Origin: Planctomycetota bacterium
GTDB taxonomy: Bacteria > Planctomycetota > UBA1135 > GCA-002748355
Direction of reading: 5' to 3'
Assembly: GCA_002748355.1 (NCBI GenBank)
Contig: PDSF01000029.1
Location: 46,262-110,261, forward strand
DNA length: 64,000 nt
Position numbers and translations under genes: made by a program. Each line of letters opens with the position of its first letter. The stretch's first letter is position 1. The notes beneath the pieces were generated by a model. It was not told where the DNA came from and made no database searches. It saw nothing but the letters and a program-made list of their open reading frames with translations. Of the stretch, positions 1-7,485 are shown piece after piece.

Positions 1-58
1 AAGCGAGTTCTTCGAGGGCCTTTGGACCTAGGTGCACAAATCCTTGTAGCCTCCAGCC

Positions 59-775
59 ATGAAACTCCTTCTAGGCAGCGGTGGTTTTCGCACCGAGGAA
101 CGCAAACAGGTCCTCGGCCGTGAGATGCGGGCACATTTCGGGGATGTCTCGCGAATACTCTTCGTCCCCTTCGCCTTGGCCGATCACGAGGCCTACGTCG
201 CCGGCCTCTACGAGCGTGGCCTCGACTTTGGCTATGAGCTTGACGGCATCCACAAGCACCGAGATCCGGTGCAGGCGGTGAATGAGGCCGAAGCGATCTA
301 TGTCGGTGGCGGCAACAGCTTCCGCCTCGCATACGACCTACAGCGACTCGGCCTGATCTGCCCGATCCGCGAACGCGTGCGCAGCGGTCTGCCCTATCTC
401 GGCGTCTCCGCCGGCACCAACGCCGCCTGCCCAACGATCATGACGACCAACGACATGCCGATCGTCATGCCTTCGAGCTTCGAAGCGCTCGGGCTCGTGC
501 CTTTCCAAATCAACCCGCATTACTACTCGGGGAGCCTCTTCCTCCCGGGCGCGGACGGCTACGACGAGCACTTTGGCGAGACGCGCGACGAACGCATCCA
601 GCAGTTCCACGAGGTCAACGAGACCCCGGTCATCGGCCTCTGGGAAGGCGACATGCTCCGCGTGGAGGATGCTCGCGTCACCCTCCTCGGCGAGCGGGCC
701 CGCATCTTCCGTCGTGGCGAAGCAGCTCGCGACCTGCCCGCGGGCGAGATCGACCCGGCGCTGCTGGGCTACTGA
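59..775 (+). CDS. pepE: Peptidase E (alpha-aspartyl dipeptidase, family S51)
   Basis: Cytoplasmic serine dipeptidase that cleaves Asp-X dipeptides. The 238-residue length is close to Salmonella PepE. The YVGGGNSFRL loop (81-90) and the nucleophile elbow GVSAGTNAACP (Ser117) are clear. Asp132 (TTNDMPIV) and His154 (INPHYYSG) complete a triad with the same spacing as Ser120/Asp135/His157 of Salmonella PepE, each shifted by three. The ATG start gives the expected MKLLLGSGG first strand. The gene stands alone, followed by a hairpin and a secreted-protein gene. Function follows from the family; there is no pathway context here. Confidence 0.9.
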   Translation: MKLLLGSGGFRTEERKQVLGREMRAHFGDVSRILFVPFALADHEAYVAGLYERGLDFGYELDGIHKHRDPVQAVNEAEAIYVGGGNSFRLAYDLQRLGLICPIRERVRSGLPYLGVSAGTNAACPTIMTTNDMPIVMPSSFEALGLVPFQINPHYYSGSLFLPGADGYDEHFGETRDERIQQFHEVNETPVIGLWEGDMLRVEDARVTLLGERARIFRRGEAARDLPAGEIDPALLGY

Positions 776-801
776 GCCCGAACAGGCCCCCCCGACCATC
801 T

Positions 802-828
802 CTGTTAGCATGTAAGCCCCGCTAACAG
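802..828. repeat. 8-bp perfect inverted repeat between pepE and the next gene
   Basis: CTGTTAGC (802-809) and GCTAACAG (821-828) are separated by 11 nt, starting 27 bp after the pepE stop and ending 30 bp before the next ATG. A pyrimidine-rich run follows on the plus strand. It could be a terminator-type hairpin or an operator; the sequence does not decide between them. Confidence 0.4.
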
Positions 829-858
829 GAACCTCTCTCTCCTCAATAGGTGCCGCCA

Positions 859-1908
859 ATGCTTCCTCACAAGTCTTGCTTACCCGCCCTCCTCTTCCTC
901 GCCCTGTCCATCCCCAGCTATGCGCAGAACTGCGGCGCCGGCTCGCAGCTTCTCAAGAACGATCAGCTCCCCGCCAACCCGACCTCCTTCCAGAGGATCG
1001 CCCTCGTCCCCGGCGTCTGCCCTGGCGATGCGGTGATGAGCATCCTCGACGCCGGCGCCCCGGCGACGATCTACAGCGTCTCGGTCGGCTTCGCTCACAA
1101 GCTGGCCGTAGGCGGTGCCCGTGCCATCGTCGACGTGGAGATCTACGATGGCGCCACACCCGGAGCCGGAGGCCGCTACAAGCTGGGGCCGCTGCTCTTC
1201 ACCACCAAGGGCAGCTCCAGCAACCTGCAGCTGGCAAGCACCGGCATCAACAACTGGAAGCTACCTACCCCGGTCAAGGTGAGCTCCGGCAAAGCGGTGA
1301 TCGGCTTCCGCATGGTTAAGAACTACAGCGGCGGTTCTTGTCAGCTCGGTTTTAACGCCAACTTCTTCACCGACAACGCCACGGGACGTTTCCCCGGGAA
1401 GAACATCCTCGATGACCCCAAGCACGGGCCGATCGACCCCTTTATCTACACAGGGTTCGGGCTGCCGCTTTATCCGATCTACTACAAGGGCAACTGGGTC
1501 ATCCGCGCCTGTATCAAGAAGGATGTGAGCGTGGCCTGGGCTGGCAGCGCCACTCCCGGAGGCTTCGTATCGCTAACCTATAACGCCCCCCGCCAAGCTG
1601 GAGACCAATACTTCGTACTCGCGTCGGGGGGGATATCCACGGGATTCCCCAGCCCCTGGGGCCGTGTACCGCTGAACTTCGACCCGATCTTCAACTGCTT
1701 TTTGAGCGGCTGCCGCAGCACCCTGATCAACCCGGTCGGAACCTTTAATGCTCAGGGACAGGCCTTCGGAGCCCTGCGCATCCCGAACATTCCCAGCCTC
1801 AAAAACTCGGGGCTGAAGCTCTACATCGGCTTCGTAACCTATTCCAAGGCCGGCTTCTTCCCTTGGAAGAGCATTTCGGCCCCCAGCCGCCCCATCATCA
1901 TCAACTAG
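859..1908 (+). CDS. Secreted protein with planctomycete-type C-terminal beta module
   Basis: A 349-residue exported protein of unknown function. An ATG at 859 is preferred over an in-frame GTG at 850, because it gives a compact signal peptide (MLPHKSCLPALLFLALSIPSYAQ). The mature part is rich in Gly, Ser, aromatic residues and beta-strand-like stretches, with scattered Cys. The last 130 residues, from VAWAGSATPGG onward, resemble a C-terminal module seen on many secreted proteins of marine Planctomycetota. No catalytic motif is visible. It converges on the symporter gene, with a 10-bp hairpin between the two stops. Confidence 0.7.
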   Translation: MLPHKSCLPALLFLALSIPSYAQNCGAGSQLLKNDQLPANPTSFQRIALVPGVCPGDAVMSILDAGAPATIYSVSVGFAHKLAVGGARAIVDVEIYDGATPGAGGRYKLGPLLFTTKGSSSNLQLASTGINNWKLPTPVKVSSGKAVIGFRMVKNYSGGSCQLGFNANFFTDNATGRFPGKNILDDPKHGPIDPFIYTGFGLPLYPIYYKGNWVIRACIKKDVSVAWAGSATPGGFVSLTYNAPRQAGDQYFVLASGGISTGFPSPWGRVPLNFDPIFNCFLSGCRSTLINPVGTFNAQGQAFGALRIPNIPSLKNSGLKLYIGFVTYSKAGFFPWKSISAPSRPIIIN

Positions 1909-1923
1909 CAAGCAGGGAGAGAA

Positions 1924-1952
1924 CTGGCGCGGCAGCAGGACCGCCGCGCCAG
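1924..1952. terminator. GC-rich hairpin between convergent genes
   Basis: CTGGCGCGGC (1924-1933) pairs perfectly with GCCGCGCCAG (1943-1952) over a 9-nt loop. It sits exactly between the stops of the secreted protein (+) and the symporter (-). There is no U-tract on either side, so factor-independent termination is uncertain. The position suggests a shared bidirectional 3-prime hairpin. Confidence 0.45.
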
Positions 1953-1956
1953 CGCA

Positions 1957-4020
1957 CTACTCGGCCCGGTTCTCCCTCTCGCTCTCGGCAGGATCCAGCA
2001 GCTGCCCGTGGTCGCCTTCGTCGTCACGCAAAGCGCGCATGCGCGCAAACATCTGCCGAAGATCAAGGATGCCGCCGATCGTGAACCAGCATAGGATCAC
2101 AAAGCCGGTCGCGAACACGAACCAGGTCCAGTAACGCCAGAAGAAAAGCCAAGACTCCGCTGGCACATCGACGCTCAGGTTGTAGATCGTCACGACCACA
2201 AAGATCACAGTCCAAATGAGCGGCCAACTGATGGTGATCCAAGTCACCCACTTGTCACGGCCACTAAACTCGCGGGTAAAGCCGAGCTTCTCCCAAAACC
2301 CAGCCTCGTGCTCTTCCACGACATCCTCACCGACCGCGTATTGGCCTCGGTGTAGGAGCTTATCGAGGTCGAAATCTCGCTTACACGTCAACAACGAGAC
2401 CACGACGTAGGACAGAATCGAAAGCACGATGGCGAAGAAGGCGAGGACCTGCCCGGTCAACCACTTGGTCTCGTGCAAGGTCAGCAGGGCACCGGTCAAG
2501 AGACCCTGAGACTCCTCGTAGCTCTCAGCGAGCATCCTGCCGATGAAGCCCTGCTTGACCACGATGCCGACGCCGGAGAACAGCATGCCGACAATCATCG
2601 CCGTCCAGGCCGCAGGAGCTGTCCCCTTCTTCCAGTAGAGCCCGCCGATAATGGCCGAGCCGGCGCCGCCAACGAAGACGGCCCCGGTCAGCGCCAGATA
2701 CATGGAGATGTACTGACTGGGCTCATACCAATAACTGAACAAGACCGCGAAGAGCGCCACGCCGAAGATCGAAAGACGCAGCAGCAGGAGGTGCTTCTTG
2801 GCAGAAAGCGGCTTCTTGCGGAAGGGCAAGACCACATCCTGAATAAAGATCGCCCCCCAGGAGTGCAGATAGGTGTCGTTGGTGCTGATAAAGGCCCCGA
2901 TCATGGCCGCACACATCAGCCCGAGCAGGCCTGCTGGCAGCAGTACCGCCAACGCCAAGGGCGTCCGGACCTCGGACTGCACACTCTCCTTGCTGTAGGC
3001 AGCAACCGCCTCGTGGACCAGGCTCGCGTCTTCGACGTAGGCCGGGTGATGCAGCATGGTCCGAATGCAAATCGGCAATACCAGCGTCACCAGCATCAGC
3101 ACCCGGAAGCGCCAGCCATTGAGGATGTTCGCCATCTTGGCTTCGTGCGGGGTGCGGGCGGCGGCGTTGTACCCCTGATCTCCCTGCCAAGCGCGCATTC
3201 CGTAAAACAGAATCACCACCGAGATCAACCAGTAGAAGACGTTGAAACGGTCTTCTCCACCGAGATCGAAGGGGTGAAGCAGCGACCTGCCGGCAATCGG
3301 GTTGGGATCGCCCACAGCGACGACGCTGCCCTCGTAGACCTTACCGAGCAGGGTGTCGGCGATATGTTCCCAAGGTATCGTGAACAACAAAAACGCCATC
3401 ACGATCATGAAGACGTAGTTGCTAAATACGCCCTGCATGAAGTCGGTGACGATGATCGCCACCTGTCCACCTAGGAAGACGAAGACCAAGGCGATGCTCA
3501 TCAACAAGAGCATGAGCACCAAGAAGGTATCGCAGGTAATCCCGAGGAAGAGGAAGTGCTCGGGAAAGCCACAGAGGGCGATAAAGAAACGCGCGGCAAC
3601 ACCGGGAAATATACCGTAGTTAATGATCCCGGAGAGAAAAGCGCAGAGTCCGGCGAAGACTCGAAAGCTCTTGCTGTACCGGCGCTCAAAGAACTCCGCG
3701 AGGGTCAACGCACGGGTGCGCCGGAAGCGGTAGATCACCCAGCCCGACAGCGCCATCAGGATCAGGGCCGGCCCTTCGAGCAACCCCCACCAGATCGTGG
3801 TAAAGCCGACGTCGTAGTTGGCCTGGAAGTACCAGACCAAGGTAATCACGCCAAGCTGCGCCATATTGAAGGCCACCGAGATCAGGTAGCGACCGGCACA
3901 GCGCTTGGCGGCGAGAAAACCGGAGACGCTCTTCGCGTAACGTTTCGTGTAGAGCGCCCCAGCAAAGAGAGCCACGAAGAGGGCTACGACGATGAGCCAG
4001 TCGATGCTCTGGAGATTCAT
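1957..4020 (-). CDS. Sodium:solute symporter (SSS/SLC5 family)
   Basis: A polytopic inner-membrane protein of 687 residues with about 13-14 hydrophobic segments. It opens with WLIVVALFVALFAGALY and has SSS-type features: an early RYLISVAFN region, the FEGPALILMAL-like second helices and a long hydrophilic C-terminus after the last helices. SSS members import sugars, amino acids or other solutes with Na+. The ATG lies 7 nt after the stop of the GH38 mannosidase, so the two are probably co-transcribed. That context makes a sugar or glycoside substrate the best guess, but no residue in the sequence proves it. Confidence 0.85.
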   Translation of the reverse strand: MNLQSIDWLIVVALFVALFAGALYTKRYAKSVSGFLAAKRCAGRYLISVAFNMAQLGVITLVWYFQANYDVGFTTIWWGLLEGPALILMALSGWVIYRFRRTRALTLAEFFERRYSKSFRVFAGLCAFLSGIINYGIFPGVAARFFIALCGFPEHFLFLGITCDTFLVLMLLLMSIALVFVFLGGQVAIIVTDFMQGVFSNYVFMIVMAFLLFTIPWEHIADTLLGKVYEGSVVAVGDPNPIAGRSLLHPFDLGGEDRFNVFYWLISVVILFYGMRAWQGDQGYNAAARTPHEAKMANILNGWRFRVLMLVTLVLPICIRTMLHHPAYVEDASLVHEAVAAYSKESVQSEVRTPLALAVLLPAGLLGLMCAAMIGAFISTNDTYLHSWGAIFIQDVVLPFRKKPLSAKKHLLLLRLSIFGVALFAVLFSYWYEPSQYISMYLALTGAVFVGGAGSAIIGGLYWKKGTAPAAWTAMIVGMLFSGVGIVVKQGFIGRMLAESYEESQGLLTGALLTLHETKWLTGQVLAFFAIVLSILSYVVVSLLTCKRDFDLDKLLHRGQYAVGEDVVEEHEAGFWEKLGFTREFSGRDKWVTWITISWPLIWTVIFVVVTIYNLSVDVPAESWLFFWRYWTWFVFATGFVILCWFTIGGILDLRQMFARMRALRDDEGDHGQLLDPAESERENRAE

Positions 4021-4027
4021 GGAGGAT

Positions 4028-6859
4028 TCAGCTGATACGTAGCGTCACGATCTGGAAGGGGCGCAAGTCGAGGCGAGTCTTGGCGTCGCTTAGCTCAAGC
4101 ACTTCGCCAAGGCTCTGCTCGTGCAGGTCGACCAGCTCGACACGTTTCACCGGGAAACGCCAACGAATGCTCAGCGGGCCACGGCGGCCGCTGCGCTCGA
4201 CCAAGCGGAGGATACGGGAGCCCCCGTCCTCGGAGAGTTTGAAGGCAGCGATCTCGACCCGGCCATTGGCCTCGAGCAGGAAGGGCGGCTCCTGCGCAGC
4301 GGGACCAGGCTCGACGCGCAGCGGATGCGCCAAGCCGTCCGCCTGCGCAAACACGGCGCCCGGGTCGCTCTTCCCAGCATGCGGGAAGAGAGCATAACGA
4401 ATCAGGTGCCGGCCTCGATCACAGCTAGGGTCGGGAAAGATCGGCGAGCGCAGCAAGCTGAGCCCGAGGGTGCCACCAAGGCAGGACTTGCCGAACTTGT
4501 TCCTATCCAGGAGTGCTAGCCCAAAGCCCGGCTCGGAAAGGTCGACGAAACCGTGCCCAGGCACTTCAAAACGCGCCTGCTCCCAGCTGGTGTTTTGGTG
4601 GGTCGCCCGCCAGATATGGCCGAACTGGATGCCGTAGCAGGCATGCCTAGCCCGAATCCGCGTCGGGAACAGCGCGCGCAGCAGCTTCCGCTCCTCCTGC
4701 CAATCGATGTCCAGCTCGATATCGATACGAGCCGACGCCGCATCCAGGCGATAACGCTGCCGAAGGCGGCTGCGCTCACCAAGGGCTCGCTCCACTTCGA
4801 TCTCGGCGCGCAACGGATGCTCGGACACGAGCCGAATCGACTCCGCCGGGCTTTCGATCGGAGCGGCACTCTTTTCATAACCCGGAGCGATATCCCAGGC
4901 CTCCCAGTTGGTCGGCTTGTCCTCGTATAGAACCAGTTGGTTCAGAGGCAGCAGCCCGCTCGCATCCTCAGCATTCAAAGGTGTGGCTTCCTGCTGGCGC
5001 TGCAAGGAAGCAATGCGCCCCGCCTCGTCGACCTCGACACTCAACCAGTGATTGGCCAGCCGTCTGGGGCTGGCCTGCACCTCGTCATCGACCTCCAAAA
5101 CGATCCCCCCCTGGCCCAAGGGAGGAAGCTCCTGGGAGAAGGAGAGCCCGCCTTCGTGCTCGACCACGCCCGACCTGGCAACCGAGGCAGGATTGAAAAC
5201 ATGGACCGCAGCAGCGTCCGCCTCCGAGACCCGCATGGTCGCCTCGATCTCCTGCATCTGGACATCGAACTGAGCGTAGGCCTCGGACGCGTCGTCATAG
5301 ACCTCTCGGATCGAGGTCCCGGGCAAGATGTCGTGGAACTGGTGCAGAAGCACATGCTTCCAGGCCTCGGTCAGGGAGGCGGCATGTTCGCGAGCCAGCG
5401 TCAGATCCTCGCGCGAAGCCAAGCCAATCTCGATCCGGCGCAGACGGCGCTCGGCCTCGGCATTGGCGGCCTTGAGCCAGGCCTGCGAGGTAAACGTACC
5501 GCGATGTAGCTCCAGGTAGAGTTCTCCGTCCCAGACCGGCAGACCCTGGCTGCGCTCGTGCAAGCGCTCGCAGAAGGCCCGCACCGTGCTCGGCTGCACT
5601 TGGATCTCTTTGCTGAGATCTGGCATCGAAACCATACGCTCCAGCATCTCCGCAGTAGGCCCGCCGCCGCCATCGCCATAGCCAAAGAGAAAGAGCCAAT
5701 CCTCCTGCGTCTTAGGAGCCAGGCGCCGGAGTTTATCAGCACCGTGCTTCAGGTCCTTGGCCTCAAAGCTAGCGTTATAGTTATCTCCCGGCGTGAAATG
5801 ACTCAGCAACTCGGTGCCGTCGATACCTCGCCAAAAGAAGCTGACCTGTGAAAACTCGTTCGTCTCGCACCAGCTCATCTTATTGGTAATAAAGGTCTCG
5901 ATACCCGCCAGCTTCGCGATCTGCGGCAGCGAGGCCGGGAAGCCAAAAGAATCGGGCAAGAAGAGGTGCTTTTGCCGGACTTCATCGCCAAAGAACTCGC
6001 GAAACGCCGCCGTGCCGACTAGAAACTGCCGCACCAACGCCTCACCCGATGGCACCTGGCAATCGGCCTCGATCCACATCGCACCGCCTGGCTCCCAGCG
6101 ACCCTCCTCCACGCGAGCCCGAATGCGATCGAGCAACTTCGGAGCATCCTCTCGCAAATATTCGTATTGCTGCGCCTGGCTACCGATAAAGCAAAAGCTT
6201 GGGTAACGATCCATCAGCTCGAGCACCGTCGCCCAAGTCCGCTGGATCTTCCGCCGTGTCTCCCGCAGCGGCCACAGCCAGGCGGTGTCGATGTGCCCAT
6301 GACCGCAGGCGTGGCAACGCGTAACGCCCCCCTCTTCCGGGGCATGCTCGGCGAGCGCCCCTTCGTGCTCTTCGCGCACGGAGCTGCGCCAGAGTTCCTC
6401 GTCAAAGACCCAGATCTCGGCGAAGCGCAGCTCGCCAGGCAGCTCCCGCTTCCACTGCTCTTGCAGCTCCTCGGCGTCCCACCAGAACAGCGACTGGCCC
6501 AGGGCCATATTGCAGGCGGCTTCGACGTAGAACTCGACCGCTCCAGGCGCGGCCACCGGACTCAGCAGGCAGTATTCGTGATAGAGGTCAAAGCCCTGCT
6601 TGCGGCGCCCCTCCTCATAGAGCAAGGCCTCTGTCCCCGAAGAAAAGCGCAGCGCCAGCCGCTTGCCAAGCAAGCTGCCAGGCAGCTCGCCGCGCAGGCG
6701 AAACCACGCCGTCGACCACACCGGCCCCCATTGAAATCCAGGCTCCACAGGCCGGTAATCGGCCTGCTTCGCCTCTGCCAGGCTCAGCCGCTCTGTCGTC
6801 TGAAAGACCTCGACAGCAAGAGGGAGAGAATCACGCAACCAAGAGGGAGATTCCTGCAT
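4028..6859 (-). CDS. Alpha-mannosidase, glycoside hydrolase family 38
   Basis: Hydrolyses alpha-mannosidic bonds. GH38 hallmarks are the metal-site motif GHGHIDTAWLWPLRE, the segment EPGGAMWIEADCQ, and FLPDSFGF, which carries the probable Asp nucleophile. A C-terminal beta-rich domain follows. The open frame extends upstream to 7168, but that part is low-complexity and non-homologous. The ATG at 6859 (MQESPSWLRD) gives a 943-residue protein of usual family size. No signal peptide is visible, so it is probably cytoplasmic, acting on mannosides brought in by the downstream symporter. It could be a catabolic or an N-glycan-type enzyme; linkage specificity cannot be read. Confidence 0.9.
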   Translation of the reverse strand: MQESPSWLRDSLPLAVEVFQTTERLSLAEAKQADYRPVEPGFQWGPVWSTAWFRLRGELPGSLLGKRLALRFSSGTEALLYEEGRRKQGFDLYHEYCLLSPVAAPGAVEFYVEAACNMALGQSLFWWDAEELQEQWKRELPGELRFAEIWVFDEELWRSSVREEHEGALAEHAPEEGGVTRCHACGHGHIDTAWLWPLRETRRKIQRTWATVLELMDRYPSFCFIGSQAQQYEYLREDAPKLLDRIRARVEEGRWEPGGAMWIEADCQVPSGEALVRQFLVGTAAFREFFGDEVRQKHLFLPDSFGFPASLPQIAKLAGIETFITNKMSWCETNEFSQVSFFWRGIDGTELLSHFTPGDNYNASFEAKDLKHGADKLRRLAPKTQEDWLFLFGYGDGGGGPTAEMLERMVSMPDLSKEIQVQPSTVRAFCERLHERSQGLPVWDGELYLELHRGTFTSQAWLKAANAEAERRLRRIEIGLASREDLTLAREHAASLTEAWKHVLLHQFHDILPGTSIREVYDDASEAYAQFDVQMQEIEATMRVSEADAAAVHVFNPASVARSGVVEHEGGLSFSQELPPLGQGGIVLEVDDEVQASPRRLANHWLSVEVDEAGRIASLQRQQEATPLNAEDASGLLPLNQLVLYEDKPTNWEAWDIAPGYEKSAAPIESPAESIRLVSEHPLRAEIEVERALGERSRLRQRYRLDAASARIDIELDIDWQEERKLLRALFPTRIRARHACYGIQFGHIWRATHQNTSWEQARFEVPGHGFVDLSEPGFGLALLDRNKFGKSCLGGTLGLSLLRSPIFPDPSCDRGRHLIRYALFPHAGKSDPGAVFAQADGLAHPLRVEPGPAAQEPPFLLEANGRVEIAAFKLSEDGGSRILRLVERSGRRGPLSIRWRFPVKRVELVDLHEQSLGEVLELSDAKTRLDLRPFQIVTLRIS

Positions 6860-7485
6860 CCGGAGGAGGGTAACAGAGCGGCAGCTCTCTGCCACTCGCA
6901 AGTTGCCTCCAAGAGCAAGCGGTACAGTAGCCCCAGGCCACCTTGCTCTACGGTGACGAATCAATAATCGCAGCGCATCGCCGACTATATATATCAGATA
7001 AGTGCAGCCATAGGTATAAATACAATTCCGATGACATCGAGAGATAATGTCATACATCAAATACCCATGTTTTCCGGCACCGACCTGGGTAATGAACCCA
7101 GCCCGGAGCCCCATACAGCCTTGCGCCAGGAGAAGCATGGATGCCATCCCTGGCCCTCTCTTCGCCAAAGTTACAAAGCAAAAAATCTAGGCGTCTAGCA
7201 GGGGACGAGAACCTTGATTCGACCGGCCAAAGGCAGCAGCTCTCCGTCACGGCAGCAGCATTTGCGATTGCCATCATCAAGCCTGATGCCATCGAGGAAT
7301 CGAGGACCGCGGATCGACAGCAGTCGGATCCACAGCGACGAGTCCTGCGACAAGGTGCTGATGGCCGGACAGTCCCAGCTCCCTAGCCAGCCAACGAAGG
7401 CTCTGGACCAGACGCCTACTGTCTGTCGTTGCCCTGCGCATCGGCATACGCCATTCTGCCTTGCCAAAACCGATTCAACCGTGCC
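6860..7485. other. 626-bp intergenic region, divergent promoters expected
   Basis: Lies between the divergent mannosidase and glycosyltransferase genes. It is distinctly more AT-rich than its surroundings around 6985-7075 (tatatatat, several A/T tracts), as expected for promoter DNA. A small hairpin, CTGGGT (7085-7090) with ACCCAG (7096-7101), is present. Open frames here have no recognisable protein features, and I see no convincing gene. Confidence 0.5.

Noticed and set aside
1..58. Tail of an upstream gene at the left edge
   Set aside because: Only 58 bases and no recognisable coding signal, so nothing can be assigned.
2473..3474. 333-codon plus-strand open frame opposite the symporter
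   Set aside because: Antisense shadow of a clear transporter gene; its product is a low-complexity Gln/Arg/His-rich sequence typical of GC-rich shadows.
6880..6912. Possible third copy of the dispersed repeat (CTCTCTGCCACTCGCAAGT)
   Set aside because: Needs two insertions and several mismatches to align with the other two copies; likely chance.
6860..7168. In-frame N-terminal extension of the GH38 mannosidase
   Set aside because: The added 103 residues are compositionally unlike the protein, cover the AT-rich promoter-like stretch and have no family counterpart; the ATG at 6859 gives the usual length.
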